Shown: positions 51,459-61,869 of the stretch, piece by piece
Position numbering within the stretch: position 1 is the first letter of the stretch
Layout of the letters: each line of letters begins with the position of its first letter
Assembly: GCF_003702045.1 (NCBI RefSeq)
Contig: NZ_RBTP01000042.1
Span: 1 to 64,000, forward strand
Direction: 5' to 3'
DNA: 64,000 nucleotides
From: Pseudomonas viridiflava
GTDB lineage: Bacteria; Pseudomonadota; Gammaproteobacteria; Pseudomonadales; Pseudomonadaceae
Made by a program: the position numbers and the translations under genes
Notes under the pieces: generated by a model
Told to the model about the DNA's origin: nothing
What the model saw: the letters and a program-made list of their open reading frames with translations, nothing else
The model's database searches: none

Positions 51459-52967
51459 TCAGGACTTGCCGGAAATGCCGTACTTGCGCAACCGATGTGC
51501 AATGGCCGTATGGGATGTATGCAGGCGCGCAGCCAGTTGCCGGGTAGAGGGATAGTCGGCATAGAGCTTTTCAAGCAACTCTTTTTCGAACGCTTCGACC
51601 GCGTGCTCGAGGCTGTCGACTCCAAGGGTGTTCTGGCCTGCGACGGCAGTGCCCGCAATGTCCAGATCACCGATGTCCACCAGCGCGCTTTCACTGATGG
51701 CTGCCGCACGGAAAATCACGTTCTGCAATTGACGGACATTGCCGGGCCAGCGATTGCCCAACAGGGCGGGATAAGTACCGGGTGCCAGACGACAGACCGG
51801 GCGCTGGATCTGTGCGCAGGCCTGCTCCATGAAATAGCGGGCCAGCAGCAGAATGTCCTGGCCGCGCTCGCGCAAGGGGGGGACGTCCAGGTTCAGAACG
51901 TTAAGGCGGTAGAACAGGTCTTCGCGAAACGTGCCTTCGCTGACCATTTTTTCCAGATCGCGGTGGGTGGCGCTGAGGATGCGCACATTGACCTTGACCT
52001 CGCGGTCGCCGCCCACGCGCCGGAAACTGCCATCATTCAGGAAACGCAGTAATTTGGCCTGTAGATAGGGCGACATTTCACCGATCTCGTCCAGAAATAC
52101 CGTGCCTTGGTTGGCCAGTTCCATCAAGCCTGGCTTGCCGCCGCGCTGGGCGCCGGTGAAGGCGCCGGGGGCGTAGCCGAACAGTTCGCTTTCGGCGAGG
52201 TTTTCCGGCAGCGCTGCGCAGTTGAGGGCCAGAAACGGTTCGCCGTGCCGGGCGCTGCTGGCGTGACAGGCACGGGCGACCAGTTCTTTGCCGGTGCCGG
52301 TTTCTCCCTGGATCAACAACGGCGCGTCCAGCGCTGCAATCCGCTGTGCGCGGGCCTTGAGCGTGCGGATGGCGGCTGACTCGCCGAGCAGCGCATCGAA
52401 GCCTTCGGCATGATCATGGTGCAGCGCCGACAGGCGTTCGCCGATCCGGCTGGGCAGGTACAAGGTGATCAGCGCGCCAGCCTCGGTGATGGGCGTTGCG
52501 TCGAGCAGCAATGCCTCGCCATTGAGGGTGATTTCACGCAGGGGCAAGCGAAAGCCATTTTCCAACAGCGCGTTTTGCAGGCTGGGATCGGCGAGCAGAT
52601 CGCCAATGGCTTCGCCTGCCGGTTCGCGGCCGATCAGCGTAATCAGTGCCGGATTGGCCAGCAGCACATGCCCGGCACTGTCCAGCGCCAGAACCGGGTC
52701 GGTCATGGCGGCCAGTAGTGCATCGAGCTGTAAATGACGGCGCTGGCCCGGCAGGATATCCACCACCGTGATGGCCTCTACCCCTCGCACCCTGAACAGC
52801 GCGTCCTTGAGCTCTTCGAGCATTTGATGGCTCAAGGTCGGCGCGTCGATATAGACGTTAGGCGGCACCATTTCCACTGCGTCCAGGTTCAGATTACGCC
52901 CGCCCAGAATCGCCAGCACTTCCTGGGTAATACCGACACGGTCGATGAAACTGACATGGATACGCAT
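51459..52967 (-). CDS. gcsR: GcsR, TyrR-like sigma-54 activator of glycine cleavage
   Basis: 502 residues: ACT domain (1-75, MRIHVSFIDRVGITQEVL), PAS domain (about 80-190), AAA+ domain (about 205-430) and HTH (about 455-500). The AAA+ domain has Walker A GETGTGKE, the sigma-54-contacting GAFTGA, and DEIGEM. It resembles TyrR/PhhR/GcsR. Linkage to gcvHPT, whose promoter is of the -24/-12 type and carries GcsR-like sites, supports GcsR, the glycine-responsive activator known in P. aeruginosa. PhhR is the main alternative. Confidence 0.88.
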   Translation of the reverse strand: MRIHVSFIDRVGITQEVLAILGGRNLNLDAVEMVPPNVYIDAPTLSHQMLEELKDALFRVRGVEAITVVDILPGQRRHLQLDALLAAMTDPVLALDSAGHVLLANPALITLIGREPAGEAIGDLLADPSLQNALLENGFRLPLREITLNGEALLLDATPITEAGALITLYLPSRIGERLSALHHDHAEGFDALLGESAAIRTLKARAQRIAALDAPLLIQGETGTGKELVARACHASSARHGEPFLALNCAALPENLAESELFGYAPGAFTGAQRGGKPGLMELANQGTVFLDEIGEMSPYLQAKLLRFLNDGSFRRVGGDREVKVNVRILSATHRDLEKMVSEGTFREDLFYRLNVLNLDVPPLRERGQDILLLARYFMEQACAQIQRPVCRLAPGTYPALLGNRWPGNVRQLQNVIFRAAAISESALVDIGDLDIAGTAVAGQNTLGVDSLEHAVEAFEKELLEKLYADYPSTRQLAARLHTSHTAIAHRLRKYGISGKS

Positions 52968-53056
52968 GGGGTAGAACGGGTTCGCGAACGAAGGGGTGGC
53001 AAGTATGCCCTGTGGTGCGGTGTTTGGTGAAATTCAGCGTGATGATCAGAGGATGT

Positions 53057-53130
53057 AACGCGAAGCGTCACGGGCGGCATGCTCATCGCTCCGCGTGGTA
53101 ATGCCGCCCAGGACGTTCTGCGTCCGGTAG
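53057..53130. repeat. Dispersed repeat copy upstream of gcsR
   Basis: GCGTCACGGGCGGCAT...ATGCCGCCCAGGACGTTCTGCGTCC forms an inverted repeat. It belongs to the family at 17651, 19089, 31814 and 54066. It lies between gcsR and the DUF5064 gene, both on the minus strand. Confidence 0.65.
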
Positions 53131-53135
53131 AGGCC

Positions 53136-53492
53136 TTACTCCAGATGTTCAGGCTTCACCGGTTCGCCGGATTTGGCGTCGAGCTTGTCGCGAATGTCTT
53201 CGAACATGCGGTCGTAGTCCGGGTGTTTGGCAATCGGCAACGAATCGCTGTGGGGCAGGCCATGCTTGAGGGCGATGCGTCCTGCGTCATGGGCGAAGTT
53301 GAAGGCCAGGTCGCGGGGCAGGTCGAACTCCTCCGAGAAGCTCTTGCCGTCGATCTCGCCCTGCATCGTGAAGTGAATGCCGGTTCCTTCCTTGGGATCC
53401 TGACTCACCTCGTAACGCAGATGAATGTCGTAGGCGACATCCGATTGCTGAAACGCTGCGTGAGTCATGTGCAGATGGCCTGGCTCGAACAT
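53136..53492 (-). CDS. DUF5064 family protein
   Basis: 118 residues, no signal peptide or helices; begins MFEPGHLH, typical of the Pseudomonas-restricted DUF5064 family (recognised by pattern, not by search). Contains FTMQGEIDGKSFSEEFDLPRD, and a charged C-terminal half. Function unknown. An ATG eight codons later is an alternative start. No clear partner gene. Confidence 0.72.
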   Translation of the reverse strand: MFEPGHLHMTHAAFQQSDVAYDIHLRYEVSQDPKEGTGIHFTMQGEIDGKSFSEEFDLPRDLAFNFAHDAGRIALKHGLPHSDSLPIAKHPDYDRMFEDIRDKLDAKSGEPVKPEHLE

Positions 53493-53550
53493 GGAGATTG
53501 CCCCATTGAAATTGAGTGTTCATGTAGGACATCCCTCGCGTCTGGGCGGT

Positions 53551-53961
53551 TCAGTTGGCGTCGGGGCGTTCGTCCTTGGCAGGCTCGGGCCTCGACCAGA
53601 TCCACAGATTGCCCAGGCCCATGCCGGCAATCGCCAGGTATAGCCACCAGACATGTGTCAGCAGACTTAGCATCATCACCGCACAGAACAGCATGCTCAC
53701 CGTGGCGCTGATCTTGGCTCGCCGGGTGACCAGTCGGCCGTTGCGCCAGTTGTACAGAATCGGACCGAACACGCGGTGGTTTTCCAGCCAGGCATTCAGT
53801 CGCGGTGAACTACGCGTTGCCGCCCAGGCCGCGAGGAGGATGAACTCGGTGGTCGGCAGCCCGGGAATGAAAATTGCGGCAATGCCGATGCCCAGGCTGG
53901 CATACGCAAGAATGCCAAACAGAAAGCGTGAAAGTCTGGAACCGGGTGGTTTGTACGTCAT
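53551..53961 (-). CDS. YbaN family inner-membrane protein (DUF454)
   Basis: 136 residues with about three or four hydrophobic helices: LSRFLFGILAYASLGIGIAAIFIPGLPTTEFILLAAWA contains the GLPTTEF family signature (near residue 39), and another helix pair lies near 85-120. Basic cytoplasmic loop SSPRLNAWLENH. The frame is open upstream, but ATG 53961 (MTYKPPGSRLSR) fits the family start. Function unknown. Confidence 0.85.
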   Translation of the reverse strand: MTYKPPGSRLSRFLFGILAYASLGIGIAAIFIPGLPTTEFILLAAWAATRSSPRLNAWLENHRVFGPILYNWRNGRLVTRRAKISATVSMLFCAVMMLSLLTHVWWLYLAIAGMGLGNLWIWSRPEPAKDERPDAN

Positions 53962-54065
53962 GGTCTCTACAGGCAGGTTTGAAAAGCCCGGCCAGCTTAA
54001 CAGCACCGGGCGCTTTTTCATGCGTGTAGGAAATGGACACACAAATGTGCTGCAAATTGCGCCCA

Positions 54066-54137
54066 TCACTCTGCGTGGGGGCGGTCCCCAATATCGCTCT
54101 GCGCCAGGGTCAGACGCAGAGCGTGGCGACGATCAGG
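54066..54137. repeat. Dispersed repeat copy between the YbaN-like gene and gapA
   Basis: CACTCTGCGTGGGGGCGG...CGCTCTGCGCCAGGGTCAGACGCAGAGCG includes a stem-loop (GCTCTGCG / CGCAGAGC). Divergent member of the family at 17651, 19089, 31814 and 53057. Confidence 0.55.
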
Positions 54138-54142
54138 GTAGG

Positions 54143-55144
54143 TTACTCGGCGTTATGCAACGCCAGGCAGTTGTCCAGCATGCGGTTGGAGAACGCCCAT
54201 TCGTTGTCGTACCAGGACAGCACCTTGAGCAGTTTGCCGCTCACTTTGGTGTGGTTGGCGTCGAAGATCGACGACAGTGGGTTGTGGTTGAAGTCGTGGG
54301 AAACCAGCGGCAGGGTGTTGTAGCCCAGGACCTTGGAATGCTGGCTGGCTTCTTTCATCAGCGCGTTGACTTCTTCTGCGGTGGTTTCGCGCTTCAGGGT
54401 GACGGTCAGGTCCACCAGCGACACGTTGATCACTGGAACCCGTACCGCCATGCCAGTCAGCTTGCCAGCCAGTTCCGGCAATACCAGACCGACCGCTTCG
54501 GCGGCACCGGTCTTGCTCGGGATCATCGACTGCGTGGCCGAACGAGCACGGTACGGGTCGGTGTGGTAGACGTCGATCAGGTTCTGGTCGTTGGTGTAGG
54601 CGTGAATGGTGGTCATCAGGCCGCTTTCGATACCCAGTTCACGGTGCAGCACCTGGGCAACCGGCGCCAGGCAGTTGGTGGTGCAGGAAGCGCTGGAGAT
54701 GATCTGGTGCGATTGACGCAGGGTGTCGTGGTTCACGCCATAGACGATGGTCGCATCTGCGCCGCTGGCAGGAGCGGAGATGATGACCTTGCGTGCGCCA
54801 GCTGTCAGATGAGCAGCGGCCTTGTCGCGGCTGGTGAACAAGCCGGTGCATTCGAAAACCACATCGATGTTGTGTGACTTCCACGGCAGGTCCGCCGGGT
54901 TGCGGATCGCGCTCACTGCAATACGGTCACCGTTGACCGTCAGGCTCTCTTTGTCACATTCCACGGTGCCGCTGAACGGGCCGTGTACAGTGTCGAAACG
55001 CAGCAGGTGAGCGTTCATTTCGCTGTCGCCCAGATCGTTGATGGCGACGACCTGCAGGTCCTGTCGGTAGCCTTGGGTATAGAGTGCGCGTAGGACGTTG
55101 CGGCCGATGCGGCCAAAACCGTTGATTGCGATACGAAGAGTCAT
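54143..55144 (-). CDS. gapA: GapA, glyceraldehyde-3-phosphate dehydrogenase
   Basis: NAD-dependent enzyme linking triose phosphate to 1,3-bisphosphoglycerate. 333 residues. Rossmann motif INGFGRIGR (residues 6-14) and catalytic Cys in [15 protein letters not shown] 55144 ([14 protein letters not shown]) has AAGGA 7 nt upstream; a longer frame to 55159 is not conserved. Divergent from edd-glk across a region with two HexR-type operators, as for gap-1 in other pseudomonads. Confidence 0.95.
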   Translation of the reverse strand: MTLRIAINGFGRIGRNVLRALYTQGYRQDLQVVAINDLGDSEMNAHLLRFDTVHGPFSGTVECDKESLTVNGDRIAVSAIRNPADLPWKSHNIDVVFECTGLFTSRDKAAAHLTAGARKVIISAPASGADATIVYGVNHDTLRQSHQIISSASCTTNCLAPVAQVLHRELGIESGLMTTIHAYTNDQNLIDVYHTDPYRARSATQSMIPSKTGAAEAVGLVLPELAGKLTGMAVRVPVINVSLVDLTVTLKRETTAEEVNALMKEASQHSKVLGYNTLPLVSHDFNHNPLSSIFDANHTKVSGKLLKVLSWYDNEWAFSNRMLDNCLALHNAE

Positions 55145-55166
55145 ACAGCCGTCCTTCATGAATTTG

Positions 55167-55181
55167 TTGTTGGAATTACAA
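55167..55181. promoter_or_regulatory. HexR operator 1 (gapA side)
   Basis: TTGT-TGGAATT-ACAA matches the HexR consensus TTGT-N7/8-ACAA known from P. putida. Ends 23 nt before the gapA start, so binding would block gapA transcription or its early elongation. Confidence 0.75.
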
Positions 55182-55228
55182 GATTATTCTCATAGAAATA
55201 GAAAACAAGCCTTTTTAGTGGCAATATT

Positions 55229-55243
55229 TTGTTTTATCTACAA
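55229..55243. promoter_or_regulatory. HexR operator 2 (edd side)
   Basis: TTGT-TTTATCT-ACAA, a second perfect match to TTGT-N7-ACAA, 48 bp from the first and 120 bp upstream of edd. HexR, which releases DNA on binding 2-keto-3-deoxy-6-phosphogluconate, would control both directions. Confidence 0.78.
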
Positions 55244-55363
55244 CTACAAGCCTGAAAGGCATGCCCCATTGATCGAAACCAGGCCTTTGCGCTACAGCAT
55301 TCGGCCCCGATCATCGGAACCGTCTTTACGGGTGACCATAGACGTTAGCCTGGAGTTCATCAC

Positions 55364-57190
55364 ATGCATCCCCGCATTCTTGAGGTAACCGAGCGGCTGA
55401 TCGCTCGCAGTCGTGATACCCGCGAGCGCTATCTTCAATTGATCCGTGGCGCAGCCAGCGAAGGCCCGATGCGCGGCAAGCTTCAATGCGCCAACTTCGC
55501 TCATGGCGTCGCGGCCTGCGGCCCGGAAGACAAGCAAAGCCTGCGGATGATGAACGCCGCCAACATCGCCATCGTCTCCTCCTACAACGAAATGCTCTCC
55601 GCGCATCAACCCTACGAACACTTCCCCAACCAGATCAAACAGGCTTTACGTGACATTGGTTCGGTCGGTCAGTTTGCCGGTGGCGTGCCGGCCATGTGCG
55701 ATGGCGTGACCCAGGGCGAGCCGGGCATGGAACTGGCGATTGCCAGCCGTGAGGTGATTGCGATGTCCACGGCGGTGGCGTTGTCGCACAACATGTTCGA
55801 TGGCGCGCTGATGCTGGGCATTTGTGACAAGATCGTACCCGGCTTGATGATGGGGGCACTGCGCTTTGGCCATCTGCCCACCATTTTCGTACCCGGCGGG
55901 CCGATGGTTTCCGGTATCTCCAACAAGCAGAAAGCCGATGTGCGTCAGCGCTATGCCGAAGGCAAGGCGACCCGCGAAGAGCTGCTGGACTCGGAAATGA
56001 AGTCCTACCACAGCCCCGGCACCTGTACGTTCTATGGCACCGCCAACACCAATCAGTTGGTGATGGAGGTGATGGGCATGCACTTGCCGGGCGCCTCGTT
56101 CGTCAACCCGTACACCCCGCTGCGCGACGCGCTGACCGCCGAGGCCGCGCATCAGGTCACGCGCCTGACCAAACAGAGCGGCAGCTTCATGCCGATCGGT
56201 GAGATCGTCGACGAGCGCTCGTTGGTCAACTCCATCGTGGCCTTGCACGCAACCGGCGGCTCGACCAACCACACCCTGCACATGCCCGCCATCGCGATGG
56301 CTGCCGGTATCAAGCTGACCTGGCAGGACATGGCCGACCTGTCGGAAGTCGTACCGACCCTCAGTCACGTCTACCCGAACGGCAAGGCTGACATCAACCA
56401 CTTCCAGGCGGCAGGCGGCATGTCGTTCCTGATCCGCGAACTGCTGGCGGCCGGTCTGTTGCACGAAAACGTCAATACCGTGGCCGGTTATGGTCTGAGC
56501 CGTTACACCCAGGAGCCATTCCTGGAGGACGGCAAGCTGGTCTGGCGCGAAGGCCCGCTTCAAAGCCTGGACGAGAACATCCTGCGTCCGGTGTCCCGCC
56601 CGTTCTCGGCGGAAGGCGGGCTGCGCGTGATGGAAGGCAACCTGGGCCGAGGCGTGATGAAAGTGTCGGCCGTGGCCCTCGAGCACCAGATCGTCGAGGC
56701 CCCTGCCAAGGTGTTTCAGGATCAACAGGAACTGGCCGACGCGTTCAAGGCCGGTGAACTTGAGCGTGATTTTGTTGCTGTCATGCGTTTCCAGGGTCCA
56801 CGCTCCAACGGCATGCCCGAACTGCACAAGATGACCCCGTTCCTTGGCGTGTTGCAGGACCGAGGCTTCAAGGTCGCGTTGGTAACCGATGGACGGATGT
56901 CCGGTGCTTCGGGCAAGATCCCGGCAGCCATTCATGTCTGCCCGGAAGCCTTCGTGGGTGGCCCGCTGGCGCTGGTGCGCGATGGGGACGTGATTCGCGT
57001 CGATGGCGTCAAAGGAACGTTGCAAGTTCTGGTCGAAGCGTCAGAATTGGCCGCCAGAGAACCCGCCACCTGCCAGATCGACAACAGCGTCGGCTGCGGT
57101 CGGGAGCTGTTTGGATTCATGCGCATGGCCTTCAGCTCCGCAGAGCAGGGCGCTTGCGCCTTTACCTCTAGTCTGGAGACGCTTAAGTGA
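55364..57190 (+). CDS. edd: Edd, phosphogluconate dehydratase
   Basis: Fe-S dehydratase of the Entner-Doudoroff pathway: 6-phosphogluconate to 2-keto-3-deoxy-6-phosphogluconate. 608 residues, full length. ILVD/EDD family signatures include [17 protein letters not shown] and [11 protein letters not shown]; the cluster cysteines are in place (for example [12 protein letters not shown]). GGAG lies 8 nt before the ATG. Overlaps glk by 4 bases (GTGA). Confidence 0.97.
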   Translation: MHPRILEVTERLIARSRDTRERYLQLIRGAASEGPMRGKLQCANFAHGVAACGPEDKQSLRMMNAANIAIVSSYNEMLSAHQPYEHFPNQIKQALRDIGSVGQFAGGVPAMCDGVTQGEPGMELAIASREVIAMSTAVALSHNMFDGALMLGICDKIVPGLMMGALRFGHLPTIFVPGGPMVSGISNKQKADVRQRYAEGKATREELLDSEMKSYHSPGTCTFYGTANTNQLVMEVMGMHLPGASFVNPYTPLRDALTAEAAHQVTRLTKQSGSFMPIGEIVDERSLVNSIVALHATGGSTNHTLHMPAIAMAAGIKLTWQDMADLSEVVPTLSHVYPNGKADINHFQAAGGMSFLIRELLAAGLLHENVNTVAGYGLSRYTQEPFLEDGKLVWREGPLQSLDENILRPVSRPFSAEGGLRVMEGNLGRGVMKVSAVALEHQIVEAPAKVFQDQQELADAFKAGELERDFVAVMRFQGPRSNGMPELHKMTPFLGVLQDRGFKVALVTDGRMSGASGKIPAAIHVCPEAFVGGPLALVRDGDVIRVDGVKGTLQVLVEASELAAREPATCQIDNSVGCGRELFGFMRMAFSSAEQGACAFTSSLETLK

Positions 57191-58152
57191 AGTTGGCCCT
57201 GGTCGGTGATATAGGCGGTACCAATGCACGTTTTGCCATTTGGGAAGACAATGCGCTGCATTCTGTCCGGGTATTCCCGACCATCGACTACGTCGGTCCG
57301 GAAAAAGCCATCGAGGTCTACCTGCAGGACCTCGAGCTGCAACGCGGCGACATCGGCTATGTCTGCCTGGCGGTTGCAGGCCCCGTGGATGGCGATCTGT
57401 TCCAGTTCACCAACAGCCATTGGGAACTGAGCCGTACTGCGTTCTGCGAAGACCTGAAAATCGACCACCTGTTGCTGATCAACGACTTCACTGCGATGGC
57501 GCTGGGCATGACCCGGCTCAAGGATGATGAGTACCTGACGGTCTGTCACGGTATCGGCAAGGCGGATCGTCCGCGCGCCGTGGTCGGCCCGGGCACCGGG
57601 CTGGGGGTTGGCACGCTGATCAAGGAGAGCGAGTCCCGCTGGATGGCGTTGCCGGGCGAGGGCGGGCATGTCGATTTGCCAATCGGCACGGCGCGTGAAG
57701 CCCTGCTGTGGACGCGACTGATGGCCGAGCACGAGCATGTCAGCGCCGAAGTGGTGCTCAGCGGTGCGGGTCTGTTGCTGCTTTATCAGGTCAGTTGCGC
57801 GCTGGACGACGTCGAGCCTGAGCTCAAGTCGCCGGCTGCCATCACCACCGCAGCACTGGCGGGTGATCCGGTTGCCGCTGCCGTGCTGGAGCAATTCTGT
57901 GTGTTCCTGGGACGCGTGGTGGGCAATCAGGTGTTGACCGTGGGCGGTCTGGGCGGCGTCTACATCACGGGCGGCGTGGTGCCACGGTTCACCGACTTTT
58001 TCATGAACAGCGGTTTCAAACGCGCACTCGCCGAAAAGGGCGTGATGAGCGATTATTTCAAGGGGTTGCCGGTCTGGCTGGTGACGGCTGAATACCCCGG
58101 CCTCATGGGGTCGGGTGTTGCGCTGCAACAGGCTTTTGGTTCGCACATCTGA
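57187..58152 (+). CDS. glk: Glk, glucokinase
   Basis: Phosphorylates glucose to glucose-6-phosphate. 321 residues of the bacterial ROK-unrelated glucokinase family: phosphate motif [14 protein letters not shown] near residue 4, GPGTGLGVG near 140, and the GEGGH sugar-binding block near 158. GTG start within the edd stop codon region. Together with Edd it feeds imported glucose into the Entner-Doudoroff route. Confidence 0.96.
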   Translation: MKLALVGDIGGTNARFAIWEDNALHSVRVFPTIDYVGPEKAIEVYLQDLELQRGDIGYVCLAVAGPVDGDLFQFTNSHWELSRTAFCEDLKIDHLLLINDFTAMALGMTRLKDDEYLTVCHGIGKADRPRAVVGPGTGLGVGTLIKESESRWMALPGEGGHVDLPIGTAREALLWTRLMAEHEHVSAEVVLSGAGLLLLYQVSCALDDVEPELKSPAAITTAALAGDPVAAAVLEQFCVFLGRVVGNQVLTVGGLGGVYITGGVVPRFTDFFMNSGFKRALAEKGVMSDYFKGLPVWLVTAEYPGLMGSGVALQQAFGSHI

Positions 58153-58217
58153 ACGGCTCAGAAGCATGAGCCGGGCCACTGACAACAAAAATCAACAGCC
58201 AGCGAGGGCGCCTTCAC

Positions 58218-58955
58218 GTGAGTTCAGTCAGTAAATCGATCCTGCTGGTGGATGACGACCAGGAGATTCGGGAGTTGCTGGACACTTACCTGAGTCGTGC
58301 CGGCTTTCAGGTGCGCACGGTCGGCGATGGCGCAGGCTTTCGTCAGGCCTTCAACGAAGCGTCCAGCGACCTGTTGATTCTCGACGTCATGCTGCCCGAC
58401 GAAGACGGCTTCAGCCTGTGTCGGTGGGTGCGTCAGCATCCACGCCAGCCGCATGTGCCGATCATCATGCTCACTGCCAGCTCCGACGAGGCCGACCGGG
58501 TGATCGGGCTGGAACTGGGGGCCGACGATTATCTGGGCAAGCCTTTCAGTCCGCGTGAACTGCAAGCGCGGATCAAAGCGCTGTTGCGCCGTGCCCAGTT
58601 CGGTCAAGAACGCCCTGGCGGCGATGTCATTCTGTTCGATGAGTGGCGACTGGACATGGTCAGTCACCGGCTTTTTCACAGCGATGGCGAGGAAGTGATT
58701 CTGTCCGGCGCCGACTTCGCGCTGCTCAAACTGTTTCTGGACAACCCCCAACAGATTCTCGACCGCGACACCATCGGCAACGCCACTCGTGGCCGTGAGC
58801 TGATGCCGTTGGAGCGTATCGTCGACATGGCGGTTAGCCGCCTGCGTCAGCGTCTGCGTGATACAGGCAAGTCGCCACGCCTGATCCGTACCGTGCGCGG
58901 CAGCGGTTATCTGCTGGCCGCTCAGGTCAACGCGCAGTCAGGCAACGGTTATTAA
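58218..58955 (+). CDS. gltR: GltR, OmpR-family response regulator
   Basis: 245 residues: receiver domain (acidic D13-D14 pair, phospho-acceptor in LLILDVMLPDEDG near residue 57) and winged-helix DNA-binding domain (from about residue 140, ending LIRTVRGSGYLLA). GTG start with GAGGG 9 nt upstream. In Pseudomonas GltR represses glucose uptake and metabolism genes until GtrS signals. It is followed by gtrS after 16 nt. Confidence 0.92.
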   Translation: MSSVSKSILLVDDDQEIRELLDTYLSRAGFQVRTVGDGAGFRQAFNEASSDLLILDVMLPDEDGFSLCRWVRQHPRQPHVPIIMLTASSDEADRVIGLELGADDYLGKPFSPRELQARIKALLRRAQFGQERPGGDVILFDEWRLDMVSHRLFHSDGEEVILSGADFALLKLFLDNPQQILDRDTIGNATRGRELMPLERIVDMAVSRLRQRLRDTGKSPRLIRTVRGSGYLLAAQVNAQSGNGY

Positions 58956-58971
58956 CGCGCCCACGGCAGGC

Positions 58972-60423
58972 GTGAAAAAACGCAGCCTGCCACTGCCTCG
59001 CTCCTTGCTGGGCCGCATGCTGCTACTGACGCTGTTGGCGGTGCTGATGGCCCAAACGCTGTCCAGCGTGATCTGGCTGTCGCAATTGCGGGCCACCCAG
59101 ATGGAAGGACTGGTGACCAGCGCACGCAGCCTGGCGTATTCGATGGCCGCCAGCGTCAGTTACTTCCGTTCCCTGCCACTGGCCTATCGCCCTCTGGTGC
59201 TGGATCAATTGCGCAGCATGGGCGGGACGCGCTTCGTGGTGTCGCTCAACGATCACCCGCTGGACATGCAGATCCTGCAGCCCACGCCGCGCAAGCAGGC
59301 CGTTCTCGATGTGGTGGGTCAGGTGTTGCGTCAGCATCTGGGCAACGATCCGGACATCGCCGTGTGGTTCGTCAAGCCTGACGACCTGCGGATCTTCAAC
59401 AGTGGTCTCAAGCTTGATGAACTGCCGCGTTCCTGGGCGCATTACGCGTTGACCCTGGAGCCGGTCAACCCGCCGGTGCTGGTCACGCAGATCGAAATGG
59501 CACCGGGCGAATGGTTCTACATCGCCTCGTTGCTGCCCGAGCCTTATACCACCCTGGAAGATCAGGACCTGCCCGTTCAGCAGGTCTGGTTCATCGGCCT
59601 GACCAGCGCGTTTCTGCTGTTGTTCATCGGGCTGCTGGTGCATTGGCAAAGTCGGCCGCTCAAGCGCCTGGCGCGTGCAGCGCGGGACATGTCGCTGGGC
59701 GCGGATGTCGAGCCGGTGGTGGAGGGCGGCGGCAGCGAAGTGGTCGAAGTCAGCCGTGCGTTCAACGCCATGCGCACCCGAATCAGCCGTTATCTTACCG
59801 AGCGCGGTCAGCTGTTCAGCGCCATTTCCCACGACCTGCGCACGCCCATTACCCGACTGCGGTTGCGGGTCGAACTGCTGGAAGACGAGCAACTGCAATA
59901 CAAGTTCGGTCGCGACCTGGATGAGCTGGAGCTGCTGGTCAAGGGCGCGCTGCAATGCGTCAAGGACACCGATATCCATGAAAACATCGAGCAGGTGGAC
60001 CTCAACGTACTGCTCGACTGCCTCGTCGAACCCTACCTGCGTCCGGATGGGGAAGGGCGTGTCACCCAGACCGGCGCAGCGCTGTCGTGCTATCCCGGCA
60101 AGCCGCTGGCGTTGCGTCGCTGCATTGGCAACTTGATCGACAACGCCCTCAAGTACGGTGATCGCGCGCACCTCAAGGTCGAGGACAACGCGCTGGCCTT
60201 CGTGCTGCATGTCGATGACGAAGGGCCGGGTGTGCCCGAACAACGGCTGGAGCATGTGTTCGAGCCACATTTTCGTCTGGCGGGCAGTCATCAGCAGGGC
60301 TATGGCCTGGGCTTGGGCATCGCTCGCAACATTGCGCACAGTCATGGCGGCGAGGTGAGCCTGCAAAACCTTCGCGAGGGCGGGCTGCGCGTCACGCTGT
60401 ACCTGCCCCGAACCGTCGAATGA
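58972..60423 (+). CDS. gtrS: GtrS (GltS), sensor histidine kinase for glucose metabolism
   Basis: 483 residues. Two membrane helices (about 14-33 and 205-225) flank a periplasmic sensor domain, followed by a HAMP linker, HisKA with AISHDLRTPITRLRLRVELL, and HATPase with LIDNALKYG and DDEGPGVP. GTG start. In P. aeruginosa GtrS senses 2-ketogluconate/6-phosphogluconate and acts on GltR. Last gene of edd-glk-gltR-gtrS. Confidence 0.92.
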   Translation: MKKRSLPLPRSLLGRMLLLTLLAVLMAQTLSSVIWLSQLRATQMEGLVTSARSLAYSMAASVSYFRSLPLAYRPLVLDQLRSMGGTRFVVSLNDHPLDMQILQPTPRKQAVLDVVGQVLRQHLGNDPDIAVWFVKPDDLRIFNSGLKLDELPRSWAHYALTLEPVNPPVLVTQIEMAPGEWFYIASLLPEPYTTLEDQDLPVQQVWFIGLTSAFLLLFIGLLVHWQSRPLKRLARAARDMSLGADVEPVVEGGGSEVVEVSRAFNAMRTRISRYLTERGQLFSAISHDLRTPITRLRLRVELLEDEQLQYKFGRDLDELELLVKGALQCVKDTDIHENIEQVDLNVLLDCLVEPYLRPDGEGRVTQTGAALSCYPGKPLALRRCIGNLIDNALKYGDRAHLKVEDNALAFVLHVDDEGPGVPEQRLEHVFEPHFRLAGSHQQGYGLGLGIARNIAHSHGGEVSLQNLREGGLRVTLYLPRTVE

Positions 60424-60530
60424 TCACGAATGTAACCATCCTGTGACATTTGCGCATCCCTTCGTTACCGTCCTCGCGATTCGCTTGGTTAGACTCCAAC
60501 GAAGCGCAAGCATCAGACTTGCTCATGCAT

Positions 60531-60552
60531 AACAACAAGAAAGGTCAATTCG
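60531..60552 (+). promoter_or_regulatory. Hfq/Crc-type CA motif over the gtsA ribosome-binding site
   Basis: AACAACAAGAA (60531-60541) fits the AAnAAnAAnAA target of Hfq-Crc and runs into AAAGG, the ribosome-binding site of gtsA. Predicts catabolite repression of glucose uptake when preferred organic acids are present. Confidence 0.65.
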
Positions 60553-61839
60553 ATGAATTCAATGTCACGCCTCGCCGTTGTCATCTCCCTCGCCTCCCTG
60601 TTCCCGCTGAGCGCTCATGCTGCTGATGCCAAAGGCACGGTAGAAGTCGTGCACTGGTGGACTTCGGGTGGCGAAAAAGCTGCGGTCGATGTCCTGAAAG
60701 CGCAAGTTGAAAAAGACGGTTTCACCTGGAAAGACGGTGCCGTCGCCGGTGGTGGCGGTTCCACTGCCATGACCGTGCTCAAAAGCCGCGCCGTTGCCGG
60801 CAACCCGCCCGGCGTTGCCCAGATCAAAGGTCCGGACATCCAGGAATGGGCGTCTACCGGTCTGCTCGACACTGACGCGCTGAAAGACGTCGCCAAGGCA
60901 GAAAAGTGGGATTCGCTGCTGGACAAGAAAGTCTCCGATACCGTGAAGTACGACGGTGATTACGTGGCCGTGCCGGTGAACATCCACCGCGTCAACTGGC
61001 TGTGGATCAACCCTGAAGTCTTCAAGAAAGCTGGCATCGAGAAAGCACCCACCACCCTCGAAGAGTTCTACGCCGCTGGCGACAAGCTCAGGAAAGCCGG
61101 CTTCATCCCGCTTGCCCACGGCGGTCAGCCTTGGCAGGACAGCACCGTGTTCGAAGCGGTCGTGATGTCGGTTATGGGCGCCGATGGTTACAAGAAAGCC
61201 CTGGTGGATCTGGACAAGGATGCGCTGACCGGCGAAGGCATGGTCAAGTCGCTTACCGAACTCAAGAAAGTCGCGACCTACATGGACGCTGACGGCAAGG
61301 GTCAGGACTGGAACCTGGAAGCGGCCAAGGTCATTAACGGCAAGGCCGGCATGCAGATCATGGGTGACTGGGCCAAGAGCGAATGGACCGCCGCCAAGAA
61401 AGTCGCGGGCAAGGACTACCAGTGCGTAGCCTTCCCGGGCACCGACAAGGCGTTCACCTACAACATCGACTCGCTGGCCGTCTTCAAGCAGAAAGACAAG
61501 GGCACCACCGCGGCCCAGCAGGACCTGGCCAAAGTAGCGATGGGTGAGGACTTCCAGAAAGTCTTCAGCATCAACAAAGGCTCGATCCCGGTTCGCGAAG
61601 ACATGCTCAATGACATGGCCAAATACGGCTTCGATTCCTGCGCTCAAACCGCAGCCAAGGACTTCCTGGCGGATTCGAAAACCGGCGGCCTGCAGCCGAG
61701 TATGGCCCACAACATGGCCACGTCGCTGGCAGTACAGGGCGCGTTCTTTGATGTGATCACCAATTACATCAACAACCCGTCTGCCGATCCGGCCGCGACC
61801 GCCAAGCAGTTGGCTACCGCCGTCAAGTCAGCCCAGTAA
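60553..61839 (+). CDS. gtsA: GtsA, glucose ABC transporter binding protein
   Basis: Periplasmic glucose-binding protein (family 1), 428 residues. Sec signal peptide residues 1-23 (ends LSAHA). The ligand-binding core starts [20 protein letters not shown], typical of the Pseudomonas glucose/mannose binder. Separate promoter region after gtrS; AAAGG precedes the ATG. A very strong hairpin separates it from gtsB. Confidence 0.95.
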   Translation: MNSMSRLAVVISLASLFPLSAHAADAKGTVEVVHWWTSGGEKAAVDVLKAQVEKDGFTWKDGAVAGGGGSTAMTVLKSRAVAGNPPGVAQIKGPDIQEWASTGLLDTDALKDVAKAEKWDSLLDKKVSDTVKYDGDYVAVPVNIHRVNWLWINPEVFKKAGIEKAPTTLEEFYAAGDKLRKAGFIPLAHGGQPWQDSTVFEAVVMSVMGADGYKKALVDLDKDALTGEGMVKSLTELKKVATYMDADGKGQDWNLEAAKVINGKAGMQIMGDWAKSEWTAAKKVAGKDYQCVAFPGTDKAFTYNIDSLAVFKQKDKGTTAAQQDLAKVAMGEDFQKVFSINKGSIPVREDMLNDMAKYGFDSCAQTAAKDFLADSKTGGLQPSMAHNMATSLAVQGAFFDVITNYINNPSADPAATAKQLATAVKSAQ

Positions 61840-61869
61840 TCCGTATCACCTGACGTACCGCTGCAGTCA

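Noticed and set aside
51459-52967. PhhR (phenylalanine regulator) as the identity of the TyrR-like activator
   Set aside because: No phh genes are nearby, while gcvHPT with a sigma-54 promoter and matching sites is linked; PhhR is kept as an alternative.
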